Source: Helicoverpa zea (Eukaryota > Arthropoda > Insecta > Lepidoptera > Noctuidae). Taken from it: 64,000 nt of DNA. The notes below the pieces were generated by a model. That model ran no database searches and had not been told where the DNA came from. It saw only the letters and a list, made by a program, of their open reading frames with translations. Both the position numbers and the translations under genes were made by a program. The stretch is taken from positions 11,133,501 to 11,197,500 of the forward strand of contig NC_061460.1 in NCBI RefSeq assembly GCF_022581195.2, in the 5' to 3' direction. How positions within the stretch are numbered: position 1 is the stretch's first letter; each line of letters starts with the position of its first letter. Below, in pieces: positions 20,401-33,236 of the stretch.

Positions 20401-22604
20401 AATTTGGTACACAGATAGTCAAAAGCTTGAGGAACGCGGAAATTTTACTTACGCCTTTAAAGTATAAAATTTGCATAACACACAAAACAGGAGTTTGTAA
20501 CATGATCCCCGCTACAACTCTTTGTTGACGGATAAATTGAAATTACACCAACGTTGGGGAATTTATCCGCGTTTGCGCAGTTCAGCCGGATTAATATTAT
20601 TCAATGCGCCGGCGCTTCGGACTGCTCGCGATTACTGGGGTGACCAGAATTTGCTACGATTTTGGGGATGAATAAATATTACAGTTCGTGACAAAAAAAC
20701 TTTGTTGATCTGATGTCAAACGACGACTTGTGCATGCACCCAAGTAGTTTCTTTTATTCGTTGACTATTGTGAAGACGCTATTTTGCAGATGCTAAGTTA
20801 TTTTACGAGAACTAGATTTACTTTAATAGACAATAATATTAGAAAATATATAACATATTTTCCTGTCTCTTCCTTTTCAAAATTCATTTCATAAATTCAT
20901 AATAAAACGCAGCAGCGGGAGGCAGAGGCCACTAAGCAGACTGCCTACTTGTCTATTTCATGCCAAAATATAAAGCATAAGTATGGGGAATTATAGAAAT
21001 CTCGTCATTGGCAAATTAATGTTTTACTTCAATATTTTTGTAAATTAAATACTGTACATAATAGGACATACAGAATCCAAGTTATATTTTTATCTGTATG
21101 CACTGCTAATATCTGTGTGTTCAGAGCAGAGTACTCATTTAAATACCTACCTTACTACGTGTAACATATTTTTCAAGTTAGGTAAATATTTAATATCGTA
21201 AATGATTTTTTTGTACATAATCTGGAAATATAATAAATTAGTCCTTAAATAAATGAGAAAAATTTCAGTTATAAAATATTTCCCCCCATAACTCAACAGA
21301 CTAAAAATACCATTCACACTTTTCTCCAAGCTGTCAGCCGCAGGCAAAGGCCACAAGCTATCCAGCCAGCGTATGGCAACCTTTATAACGAGTATGTATG
21401 TAAATAGCGGATCGTGACCAGCTCCCGAAGTAATTAGCGTGAAGAAGTGCGGATGCCGGGGTTGCCAGCCTGATTGATGCGCGGGAAATTGAATGTTTTA
21501 ACTTGGTAATTATGTGTGTAAAAAAAAACTATATCCGTTTATAGATATGGTTATAAGGATTTAATCTGTCGAGGTGTCTTTGCTAGTATATGTGGAGCTT
21601 TAATTTAGAGTAATATATTAATAAAAAAAAATGAATAGGATGCTTTAGGGCCTTTACTTTTGAGTGCAGTGTTGCTAACTGCAAAAAATCGACTATGTCT
21701 ATGAGAGAAAAAACTCCTTACACTTAAATAAAAATAAATAAGCCTTATCCTTATCTAAAATAATTAATAAATAAATAGCTTTCTATTATAATAAGACAAA
21801 CTCAAGCATTATAATATTCCGTATGTAAATAGCTTACTGTTGGCTCGTGACTCGGTCTAAAAGCCTGGCCTACACTTAATTAGCCTTAGTAATTAAATGT
21901 TAGACCTAAGATAGCGACTAACAGCGATAAAGGGCAATTATTTTGATTTTATGCGCTGTAACATTTAATGATTGCCTTTATTATATTGTACCTTTTGATT
22001 TCAAGATGGTGGCATTTGCTTCGGCTTCCTATAATGTCTCAGATAAATATTTAATTGATTTTCTATTGCGCTTGTAGAGGTAGTCCAGATTCATATTTTT
22101 ATAATAAATGAGCCGTTTCTTAACTAGTTGTCAGTTTAACTATATACCTTTTAAGACATTACTTGCCAGAAAAATGTTAGGTAAGTCAAACGAAAACGTC
22201 AACAAAAATCCCATAATTCAATCTAAATCAAGACGGATAGTTCTCAAAGATTAAACCGAAATCTCGGTCCAGATTTTAGCCTCAATTCACAATGGCTGAG
22301 TCATCGATTGGCTTGTAAATCAAATCAGCAAGATCTTGCTAGTTATTTGACACAATTAGTCATTGTCGAAGCATTTAGGGCTTGTTCCCATCTGCTCCAC
22401 AAATTCATTCCCAAAGCGAAAAAAAAAACAATTCTTCAAAAACAATGAGTCTCCCCAAGTTATCCAAAAGATTTTAAGTATAGAGGGCGCGAACCTATTT
22501 GAAATCTATGGTATAGAGACGTAATTTTGATATTTTGCTGACGAAACAAATACAATAGTATAATAAAAAAATTGTATCGTCATACAAAATTTTTTTGGTG
22601 CCAT
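17443..22604. other. Long gene-free stretch with GC-richer patches
   Basis: AT-rich with no supportable coding region. Two GC-richer patches stand out: about 18620-18800 (ACCGGCCCGG, CGATCGGCGAG, GGGCCCGCGC) and about 20550-20660 (GCGCCGGCGCTTCGG and neighbours). Neither matches a repeat that I know; they are candidates for regulatory DNA or short exons. Confidence 0.45.
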
Positions 22605-22735
22605 ATGGAAGTCAAAGTCAAATGTTTTTATTTCAAATAGCCTTTTGCAGACTCTTATGAAACGTCACACTAGTTGCACGGTTCCAAAAAGTTGGTCTCA
22701 TGGAGAATAGCCGGCAAGAAACTCCATAAAGAAAG
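22605..22735 (-). mobile_element. Retroposon 3' tail ending in GACTTTGACTT
   Basis: On the minus strand this reads GAGTTTCTTGCCGGCTATTC, then AACCGTGCAACTAGTGTGAC and AAAACATTTGACTTTGACTT. I recognise it as the common lepidopteran retroposon tail with a (GACTTT) end. No coding part remains and the left boundary is set by the simple tail. Confidence 0.72.
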
Positions 22736-23854
22736 GAATTTGAAGGTATGTATATTTTAATTTGTGTAATATGTATATTTTAATTTATTTATTATTTTCT
22801 GCAAAATTTTGCACCCAAGTGGAAGAAATGTATGAAAACTTTACAGTTAAACAATGGATTTGGTGTTACAGGGAACAAGCCACATTTAGATTCCCGGAGC
22901 ACGCCATGATTAATTTTATAATGGATTGCTACTTTATTGTTATTGGCAATTTGCTATTGAGTTGTTTGGTTTGTCTGTTAGACTGTTGGTGACTTCATTC
23001 GTGTAAATAATGGATTAATTAATGATCTAAATAGAGTTTAAAGTCCGAGTTTGTGCAATAAACGAAGTATTGGTGTAGGAACTGGGGAAACAAGTAGATA
23101 GGTTTTACTTTATTTATTTATTTATTGAGGTTAGCCAACAATTGTTTACACCAATTCATTAACATAACAATAACAATGACGAACAATTAAATAAGTGCAA
23201 CAATTACTTACAGGCTAACACCACATGCATTGTATCGGCGAACAACATTAATTAAATACAAGACTTACTTTTAGGTTTTAGATAGGTTACAACCTATCTA
23301 ATTGTTTAATCGATTACTATAAACTGCACAAGTATTAGGATTGACATTAGCCCCATACGAGCAATGTCAATTCCTATATCTATGTAAGCAAATCTACAGA
23401 TATAAAAAAAAGGTTATTGATTCCGCCTAAGTATAGCATTCTTTGATTGAGTTGGGAAACCCCTGGTACTGTGGGTGCGGTTTTCAACAATCCCGATGTC
23501 CTTTATAGCCTTCTGCATTAACCACAGATTACCTTGAATATGTTTATTTTCTTAGATATTAGAAATCTACCTAACTTAAGAAAATAGATGTGATTTCCTA
23601 AAAATAAATCATACTTCGATTGTAAACACGATTACAACCACAATTATTACACTCGTACCATTATTATTTCTACTACGTAATTATTTACAACTAATTGTCG
23701 TTTGTATTGCTGTGTGTGGGTCTATCTGGTGCCCTATATCTGCCCTGAATTGGTCCCATATATCTAAACAAAAGGTCATAACTGGAATGTAGAAGGAATT
23801 CCTATTTAATTCACGATTTATTTTTTATTGAAATTATTTCATATTACTTTTTTA
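22736..23854. other. No gene; two short hairpins
   Basis: AT-rich. The palindrome TAGATAGGTT-AC-AACCTATCTA lies at 23279-23300. A second stem pairs TAGGATTGACATT (23336-23348) with the arm at 23363-23376 with one bulge. Their closeness may mean a decayed foldback element; no boundaries are visible. Confidence 0.45.
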
Positions 23855-24015
23855 CCAGCGGTTTCACAAGGGGGACTAATTTGTGCACCTCTAGGCAATA
23901 GCCTTCTTTGATAAATGGCTTATCTATATAATACTCAAAGAATTTTTAAAATCAGTAAAGTCGTTCCTGAGATTTCATAGAAAAGAATTCTTTAGCTTCA
24001 CGAGTACCTTATATT
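23855..24015 (-). mobile_element. Decayed Helitron-like copy
   Basis: Minus-strand relic of the family seen at 38484-38678. Plus-strand words AGCGGTTTCAC, CAATAGCCTTCTTTGATAAA and GTTCCTGAGATTT keep the correct order and spacing. The ends are no longer recognisable. Confidence 0.55.
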
Positions 24016-24413
24016 ATATACATCGATTTATAGATAGGTATTTTTTTTGCAATTAATAAGCATTAAAATATAATTTTAATTTTACTTCTCCTTAATTTAA
24101 ATTTATAACGATATTAGGAAAGACGATTAATCTAGTTAATATTAATCAATCAAGATAACCTGTGATGTATTACCGGAAATTGTTGCTCTTGTCAATCGCT
24201 AATTAATGTAAATTAACCAATATTGGATTCAATATTACCATCCATCATGTAATCCACATATACTTACTGATGCAATTAAGCTCGGTTTATATTTTAAAAT
24301 TATGTATTTTAACGAATGTTAATATCCTAAGTTTCAAGGTTTCATACTGGCTGATTTTTCACTCGGCTTTTCGAGCGTATTATACCCGCAACACATTTTG
24401 AGCGGCAGATTTA

Positions 24414-24601
24414 GGCCGGCAATATACGAACCGCTTGAAGCAGTCAGGGGCGACAGCTTCAAGCTGATGACTGCACAGTGAACTGCAGAGTTCTATGGAC
24501 ACACATACACGGACCGCTCGAGCAGTTGCAACTGATTCGGGCGGTCGACAGTTTGTAGCTCTAGCATCTGACTGCTTCAAGCGGTAAGTGTAATGCCGGC
24601 C
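24414..24601. mobile_element. 188-bp PIF/Harbinger-type MITE with TTA duplication
   Basis: TTA at 24411-24413 and 24602-24604 flanks terminal inverted repeats of 34 bp with four or five mismatches. They start GGCCGGCA and include the perfect inner block ACCGCTTGAAGCAGTCAG. It shares the GGCCGGCA tip and TTA target with the 901-bp element at 15835-16735 but differs internally, so it is a separate non-autonomous family that may use a related transposase. It has no coding capacity. Confidence 0.9.
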
Positions 24602-24604
24602 TTA

Positions 24605-26369
24605 TCTCTCGCGTGGATTTTGTACCGGCAGTTGTCAAATGTTTGCTCTACGAGCCCAGAGTAGTAGCTCGGAAAAACTGAAGGGAAAATCCGCTAGTGT
24701 GATAATCACGTCGCTATGTGTAGGGAAGATACATATATTAATTTTCTGATTGAGACAATTTGCTGAACACCAACGGTCAGCGAGTAAACAAACAAAAACA
24801 ATGCTATGCTTAGAACATGATATTTATAATCTTAATTTTATTAGTTTTACACACCTGTTTTAAATAAACCAACTTTAAACCTCAAACTTAAGGTTCAAAA
24901 TTGACCCCGCAAGTTAAAAATCATGCAGCATTAAGCTAATCAATAAAGTTGTGTAATAGATCATTAAAATTACAACTAATTATATTATAACACGGTAATT
25001 TAGTCAATAAAGACATAACACTTACCATAGACATTTATTGGCGTGCAATGTGGCGAAAAACTTGGGCCAATTATTAGTGATGTCCCTGTCACACTTATGA
25101 AATACCAGTATAGATAGAGACAAAAAATGAATTGAGGTAGGCTATAGAAAGTTATGGGATTTTGATGTCATATTCATGCTTAAGGTACCTTATTATAATT
25201 AAGATACATGGTAATTTGGTTGTAATGTCTCTATCATAAAACTTTATAGTGTTAAAGATGTTCTTTATTGTTATGGCATTACAAATTATTATAGTACCTA
25301 CCTACTAACAAGTTTGTTTCTTACAAGGAATTTTCTTCTGTGTTCATAAGTGTGGTTTATAAGGTACATCTTAATTTTCATCCCGTAGATCAAAAAGTGT
25401 TTTATATTTGGTAGGAGCGCAAATCATAAATTTATAAGCCGTAAGAAATAAATAAGTACACATCAAAACAGTCTGTAATAAATTAACAGGTTAGCAGTAC
25501 CTATTGAACTCTCTGTTTTCTACACAAACCTACTTTAAAAGGTTATCGCGGAACAATAAGACAGACAAATCTATCTGAAATCTAGCTATCGAGTTTATAT
25601 CAGGCTCGATAGTAAGTATAACTAAATTAGGTAATATCGATGATCGGTAAGTAGTGGCCGCGGGCAGGGAAAACTTACGGCGAGACATGGAGGTTAGATA
25701 CAAGCGGAGAGGCTGCATATTGTGATAGTATAACTTCATAACATATCTGTACGACTTTGATATAGCTTAAATTGCCGAAACAAAGAACTAACGAAAGGTC
25801 TCTACGAGATCTCTACTAGCTATCTGAAATATCCGCTTGTAAATGATGAAAACTCCTGCGTAAGGTTAAAAAAATATTAATACAAGTACCTCGATATAAT
25901 AGATTTAAAGGCGGATATACATAGGTTAGGTACACATCAAGACAGGTATGTTTTTCTTCTTTCGAGCGTAAACAAACGGACCTGTATAAGTTTACGTCAC
26001 GAGCGTCAATATCTTTAACACAATCGCTTGTCGAGCTATCAATCTCGTGCTCAGCTTCCTACCTCATTGCTTCCACATAAACCAGCTGCTATTAGTGATA
26101 TAATGGTTCTCAGATAAGGGTTTAAACGCACACTCCAAGGGGGAAAGCGCTCTAACCACAGAAGCCTCAAACGACAGATTTAGTGCTGTTTAATTAAGCG
26201 ATTCACGATACAGCCCGCTTTAATGTATTTTATCTGATTTTTGAAGTTATTTACAACGAGTTATCAGCGCAAACGACTAGTTTAGATGTTAAATTTTGTG
26301 ATAACAAAGCGTTTAAGTTCGATTTATGGCGTTTGAAGAAATTCGATGTGGTAAGCTGTGTAGGTAGCA
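24605..26369. other. No gene seen
   Basis: AT-rich; no recognisable gene, RNA or repeat. Confidence 0.6.
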
Positions 26370-26572
26370 CAGTATACCGTTCACTGCAGAATAAACAGTC
26401 GGCCGACAATTGACCTGATGGTTGGCAAACATTTTTGTGAAAGAAAATTTTTCGGTCGGCCTGATACATCTAAATAACCAATCTTTGTAATGTGCTTACC
26501 TACTGTCATTCATTTTCGTACTGATTTATAAGCCCAAAGAAACTTTCGGCCGACTAAAAGTTTGTAGTGTGT
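26370..26572. mobile_element. MITE, AGTCGGCCGA family, copy 1
   Basis: The ends carry inverted words: CACTGCAGAATAAACAGTCG followed by GCCGAC on the left, and TTTCGGCCGACTAAAAGTTT followed by GTAGTG on the right (about 20 of 30 positions pair). I recognise the right end as a lepidopteran MITE terminus. A second copy lies at about 60775-60965. Exact ends and target duplication are uncertain. Confidence 0.72.
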
Positions 26573-29500
26573 TCATACCTACTTTAATCGTTGTTGTTCG
26601 ATGTCGATTCTAAACGGACGTAGTGTCGGGAAGCAAAGCCGGACGTCGGAACAAGCATGCAATATTTTTTATTATAGGCACTGTAATATGAATTTCCTCG
26701 CGGTAATTTTTAATCACAGTTAATTTGTTAACAAACTAGGGCAGGTAATGTAGAGCGGATATTTTCGCTGAACACCACCATTTCTATGGCTTTTTAGGAG
26801 TGTGAAAACATAACAGATGTTTTTTTTTATTTTTACGAAGTTTAAGTTCATTTTGCAGAGGACGGCAATAGGTGAATATAACCTAGATGGATTTATTTCT
26901 ATCCTGTAAAATTCAGAGTACAGAGAAAACAGGCAATATAAATCCTCGCGTGGTTTATGTAATTTTTGCCAACAAGAAATAAATTATTGAACCCCTTTTC
27001 TGCCCTATCCGGAGGTATTTGATGATACCTGTACCAAACTTAACATGATATTTTTTTAATCTAAAATCCCAGCTCCAACAATACAGAATTCACAGAGAGC
27101 GTAGCAATTTTGCAACAAAAAGCAACAACGTGCTTCCACGGCTAATGGTCAGCGTGCTTTAAATTATATCGAACAAGTATTTCTAGTTGTCCGATAAACA
27201 AAATTAATTACTGTACAGATAGTATTTTAGTTACCGACGTATCTCAAAATGTTGAGTTCATCGGATTGATTTAGGTGCGCTCAGCTTTGTTTGTTTTGCT
27301 TGGAGTTGTGAAGTAATTGTTGTGTTGGGGAAATATGTTTTGTTTAAAATGTTTAATCTTGAAATGATTTTAATTTCTTTTTTCAGAAGAGACTTACGTC
27401 TGAGTGTAGGTACAAAATATGAGAGACAGAGCCTTGCGAAAACCTAAGCAGGCCACAGACACCTTTTTATTATATTCTCTTTCCTCCATAAGTTTCGTTC
27501 ATGAAATAAAGTGATTTGACTTATTCGGTTTCTCATAAATGAGATAGATTCATAAGGGTGATGTACATACATTTTACTAAATATGGACTGTTTTTTTTAG
27601 GTGTAGGTATCTAAATTGGTCCTTAGAAGATAGATATTAATTAGTTTCCCACACTACCTCGAAAATTAAATCAAAATAGGACATCAAAGACTAATAATAA
27701 CCTGAACTAAGCACCACTTAAAATTTGACCCAAACAGTCAAACAGCTCCAAATCTAAGCAGACAAGATCTTGAAATATTCCGTAATAGGAACCTCAGATG
27801 GCAAGTCATTTACCATATTTATCTCCCAAATCTGAAGCCCAATGAATAATAACAGTCTAATGGTCAAAATTCCTTGAAAGTCTTTCTATAATAACTGCTC
27901 CTATCTGAGTTTAACGTTAATTTGGTATAAACTTTAAATGTCAGTAGTTGGTGTAACATAAATGCCAGCGGACAGAACAACAATGGTAAGATATGTCGAG
28001 ACCTTTATACCAATTACTATTGAAGGAGATTTGATTTGATCTATGAAGAATAGAAGTGAGAATAATGCCTGGTTCTTGTAAATGAGAAACGATTCGTTTT
28101 GCTTCCTGATAGAATAGATAGCTTTTAACTTTTATTTATGAGGTTTATGTCAAACCGCTACCGTCCGTCAGCGAAACGAATTATTCTTCTCTGTGGGCAT
28201 AAAACAAAAGAATACGGTATGGTAAGAAGATGATTATTGATTGAAGCGACGTCATTTGTCACGTTTGTGATACTTGAAGAGCTATACCATTTTAATATGG
28301 ATTCAACCTTAATCATGTTCTATTAGTTAGAACTTAATTACGTTTCCATAGCTGAAAGTATGTAATGTTCAAAAACACCCAGGGTTCTAGCTAGTTATTT
28401 CTATTAGTTATTTATATGGATCGGCCGACTTTTAATGGGAGTTTACTTTACCTAATAGGCAAATTATGTGCGCCCTTGTCTATTACATTGTTGCACCCCA
28501 TACTAGAAAAAAAGTTATGCCGTGTCTACACACACCTACTCTTAACAAAAACCAAGTGCAATCGCACATACCAGAATTGTGTTAATGAGGTTCAATTACT
28601 GAATTTAAAATTTAACGATGCGTTTAACAGGTGGACTATTTAATGACATATCAGCATTTTTAATACTTAACGAATCTACTTAATTTAATTTTTATAATAA
28701 ATTCAATATCCTGATAAAAAACCGCTTTAAATTGAGAAATATAACAACGGAACTTAAAATCAACTTTCAGTAAAATAGCAGTAACAGTAGTATCAAGTCG
28801 TAAAGCAAAATAAGATGCATTGAAAACCCAACCATATGCATAATGCTTTAAGGTTTGAAATTAAGGGTTTGTGCTTACAAAGTAGTTGATGAATGTTATC
28901 AATTAATGTCTTTTGTAGTTGTTATTAATTCCCATTTACTTAATGCTAGACAGTTTTGGCGTTTTTAAACATGATAGGCGCAAAAGTGGCTGATCTGACC
29001 CTTTGATAAGTTGTTAAGAAGTCCAATTTGAAATCTAAAACATGAAAGCCGTTATTGTATGAATGCTACTTTCGAAGATTTAATTAACCTTTTAGACAAA
29101 CGGGTATTGTTAATAAGGTAAGCACAATTTATATATGATGTAGAACCTACTTCTAAAATTGAAATATATGTGACAGTGACAGTAAAAAAGCTGTCATTTG
29201 AATAGAGAATATTCTTATTTTTCGAATTAATTTAAAAATAAAAACATTTATAAACAGCCAGTCCTACTGACGTCACGGTGTTGTCGCTCCAATTTACGGA
29301 AGCACGCAAAACACGCCACCATCTGCCAGTAAAGATGCCATAAAAATATTTTCGGTGCCCCATAGCCCTTTTTATGGCTTTATACAACGACTGATTCGCA
29401 TTCCCAAGCTTTGTGGCGGATAGAAACTGTTTACCCGTATCCTGTTTTTATCGTAATTAAAATAAAATGCTATAGTACAGAGTGCCCAGTTTACTTCGGT

Positions 29501-30417
29501 AAGTCTATGGTCTATGCGGTGATGTCAAGATACGTCAAAATTCCGACTGTCAAGATAATGTTGGTCGTTCTGTACATATTTTTTTTATGGAAGTAACAGG
29601 TTTAAATTACTTCAAATTCATGTTGTGGATGTTTTGTTAAATATCTGAATGTGTATTATGGGGTCTTATTAAGCGTTCTTTGTTAATTACAGTGGCGTGT
29701 TTATGACATGATACGATATTAATGAAAATAAACTTTTACGGTTAAACGTTTCTGTGAGTGGCGCTATTGTCATTTACATTGTAACCACTCTATGAAATTA
29801 AAAATGGAGTCATATTTACAGAGGTTTTTGATCGTGAAATTATTAAAGAAATTTTTCTGCTGTTGGTGGAAAAGAAGGAAGTTTCAGGTATTTCACTGAC
29901 CAAGATCCACCCAAGGCATTTTTAGAGCTCTTTGTCTTACTTACAGGGTGGGTTCAGTCAGTAAGACTGACTCTCCAATTTGGAGTCAGACACTCATTGG
30001 ATATCAGACTACCTAACACTGCTTTATCCTCAAAAGTTGTTTAATAATTAAGATCTTCAATCTCCAATCAGCTGTTCATTTTCCATTTTTATTTGATTAG
30101 AATAAAGATATAACGAAAAAGGTTTTATAAGGTAATTTATTTCACAAGTTTTCCTGCCAGGACAACTTCAAATAAAAACAAATATTAACTACTACTTTAT
30201 GCTACTAATAAATCATTTGTTCCATTTCTCGCGTGTTTGTATAATTCGTCACTAGACACTTAGTAGATGCATAGATTTGCATGAGCTATGGCTGTGCTTA
30301 CCCGCTATCTGCCGCAATCGGTTGAGACGGCCAATCTGTAACAAACGACACTTCTTTAGTAAAAGTTTAGATATATTACGTATATGTGTGGAAGAAATAT
30401 TTCTATATTAATATTAA
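26573..30417. other. Long gene-free stretch
   Basis: AT-rich without a supportable gene. A perfect CRE-type palindrome TGACGTCA sits at 29268-29275 inside a slightly GC-richer stretch (about 29255-29345). The rest shows nothing that I recognise. Confidence 0.5.
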
Positions 30418-30515
30418 GCTGTAGAATTTGTTTGTTTGAAACATTGGTCCGATTTGAAAAAAATCGTCCAAGGTTAGATATCCCATTTATTGAGGCAAAG
30501 CTATAGGTATAAATG
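30418..30515 (+). mobile_element. Decayed Helitron-like copy
   Basis: Words TTTGTTTGTTTGAAAC, TGGTCCGATTTGAAAA, TTAGATATCCCATTTATTGA and AAGCTATAGG follow the order of the 5' half of the copy at 38484-38678. The 3' half is missing. Confidence 0.65.
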
Positions 30516-33085
30516 CGCGAAGAAAATTCAACTTCAACGGGCAAAATCTAATAATAACTTCTCTCTCTCTTCTTCTTATTGCAGAGTTAGTAACTTTGAA
30601 GTAATTCGCAACAATAATCGCACATAATTCTATTTCCTCTCGATACCTAACAAATGACGATCACAACTCGCAACAACATTTAACGTTTAAACTAATTCCA
30701 TCAATCGATACTCCTACGTTACTTACAAATCGATTTACTGTATCGATCCAGGCAGCAACCATTAGGTAAACCATTTGTTATCCGCTAGTTGTTTGCCGCG
30801 GTTTCACTTGCTACTTCCCGGATGTGGATAAATAGTAGCAACGAAGTAGATGGTAGGTAGGATGGAACAATTTTCTTCTCATTACTTCTCATCATTATCA
30901 TCATCATCTCCCGAACTACTAGGGAACTACTTCTAGTAAACAGGATCAATAGTAGCAACGAAATATTAAAGATTTTCAACCTCGTTACAACCGTGGAAGG
31001 TTAATATTCGTTTGGTAAAGTCAGATTCATATATTCGGTATACTTATGAAAGTATCCATGGAACTAAGCTTCATCTTATTCTATTCAGTTAAAAGTCTCT
31101 CTCTCTCTGTCTATGTATCGATGAATATCGCATGAAAATTCGTTTACTAGTTTTTAATTTTTCAATAACAGACAGACATACACTGCAGATTTCTTATAAT
31201 ATACATAGTAGTGATTGAATAGATGGAAGGATTAACTGAGTGGCTGTGAGTAACCATTACCTACTTTACAGTGGTACAGCTCTTTAGCATCCATTTGCCT
31301 TTAAAAATATTACCTGTGGTAAGTAGATCACGAGTTATGGCCACTTTAGGAGCTTAGCGTTAGAATACTTTAGGGTAAATTCATTCTGTGTAAAGTACAC
31401 GAGGTAAGAGATATTAGTGTCTGTACAAACAATTTTCTAGTTGAATTTTAGTTACAATAATGTACAACGCTAAAAACATTGGAGCAAATGTAGATGAATT
31501 GTGTGAAAGACGATATGGCGGGAAACAATAACACTTGTCAAGATGACTTCTTCTTCTTCTTATGAAAGAAGAGCGCATGCTGCCCTGATCCTGAATAAAT
31601 ATTACTTTCAATATTTTTTGACACTTTTACACTAGCATCAATGCTAAATGTCTAAATAACCATCGGTGCTGGAAGAGTTATAGTATCGGTGCTGAAACGA
31701 TTTACGCTAAAAACTTTGGTGCTGTAAGTGAAATACTCCGAAAAATCGGCTCTAAAACCAACATTGTGGTACGGCGCCGACGGCCTACTATCCATGTAAT
31801 TTTTTTTAACCAGTGCAAGTGAAATTAAATCATTTCATTCCATTTCCAAATTTAAAAAAATCACCATCCTCAACAGCCAGATCTAAAAATATCAACGAGA
31901 CCAAAGCAATAGGCAGTACAGATAAGACAGCCGATTGCGACATGGTCCAGCAATCTCCCTGATCTGAACACCAATGGACTGACATCATAAATTTGGCTTT
32001 GGTTCTTCGTGACAAACCCCCATTCGGCCTAACGAGGTTCCGAACACCATCAGGCAATATCTTCTATCTCAAATGGTGTAGTGTTACTTTGTTTAGAATA
32101 TGTGTGTAGTAGAGTGGTTATTTTTCGTTTGCATGTAGGTTAATTAGAACTTGTATTTTGTGGGAAAGTTGTGCGACATTTGAGTTGTATTGCTAAGGGT
32201 ATATATTATCTTTGTAGGACTCTATAAAACTTTCTTCCACTTCCTCTATATTACTTCAACCAATAAACTACGGTTTCATATAATGATTCTATTTATTAGA
32301 ATGATTTTTATTTATTATACCTATGTTATTGGAATTATTGTATTTACATATATTACATTGTTATATTTCAAGTCACATTTAAATTTTAAATAATAAGAAG
32401 ATGATTGTATCTTTAGATCCTTGGTCTGCTCAATTGGAGTACAGAAATAGTACAATAATTATTTGTACTATTTCTGACTAACGAATCTTTAGGACTAACG
32501 TTTGGTGTGGTCCCTCAAGACGAGACAAAATAATTTTAGTATCCAAGTTAATTATTCTTACTTAATATAAACCCATTTTAATTGTGCTCCTACTGGCATC
32601 GTAAATACGAGCATGAGAAACGCAAAGGTCACGTTTTAACCGTTTACTGATGAAAGGACCAAATTACCGGAACCAGCGACAGACATAAGTCTTATTAAGG
32701 TTATGTGCTTTCTCTAATAAATTTTCTTTTGTTTCTGAATTTTACTGTTGGTCGTGTCTATTGGTATTAACATTATAAAGCTAAAGAATTTCTTTGGTAT
32801 TTCAGACATGAGTGTAACTGCTGTCGAAATCCAGAATTATGTTCAATACAAATAGGTACAATAGATTAGTAAAGCGCATATACGTAGGTACGTATGTATA
32901 TCTTGTAAAATTCAGCTTTTTTCTGAGACTGATTACTGGTATAGAATACCATTAACGACTTTAATAGCCAAAGATCTACATGTGTATCACATTTTAGGCA
33001 GATAAAACTCCTACTAACTAAAGTTTATACCGGTAGTCCGATATTCCGAAGCGTCTGACCGATCCACTATTTTGATGGGAAGACG
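30516..33085. other. No gene; one perfect 14-bp hairpin
   Basis: AT-rich, with small TC-rich runs (about 30558-30580 and 31096-31110). CAGAAATAGTACAA (32442-32455) and its exact complement TTGTACTATTTCTG (32463-32476) form a perfect stem with a 7-base loop. No gene or known repeat surrounds it. Confidence 0.5.
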
Positions 33086-33236
33086 TTAAATGACCCTCCC
33101 TCTGTGAGTGCAACGTGGGGGAGTTTCAGACTCTTACTAACTAAACCCACCATGTTCCTTCTTAAGCCCTTTATATACATATATAGGTATACCAGGGCCG
33201 CGGTAACACTTTCGAACAATCCCGCAGCTCCAGTCG
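33086..33236 (-). mobile_element. R1-type LINE 3' UTR fragment
   Basis: Aligns by eye, in the same orientation, with the 3' UTR of the R1-clade copy at 50365-51139. Shared words are AAATGACC, TCAGACTCTTACTAACTAAA, CCAGGGCCGCGGTA and CTTTCGAACAA(T)CCCGCAG. Only the 3' UTR is present, with a small TATA-rich insertion near 33170-33190. Confidence 0.75.
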
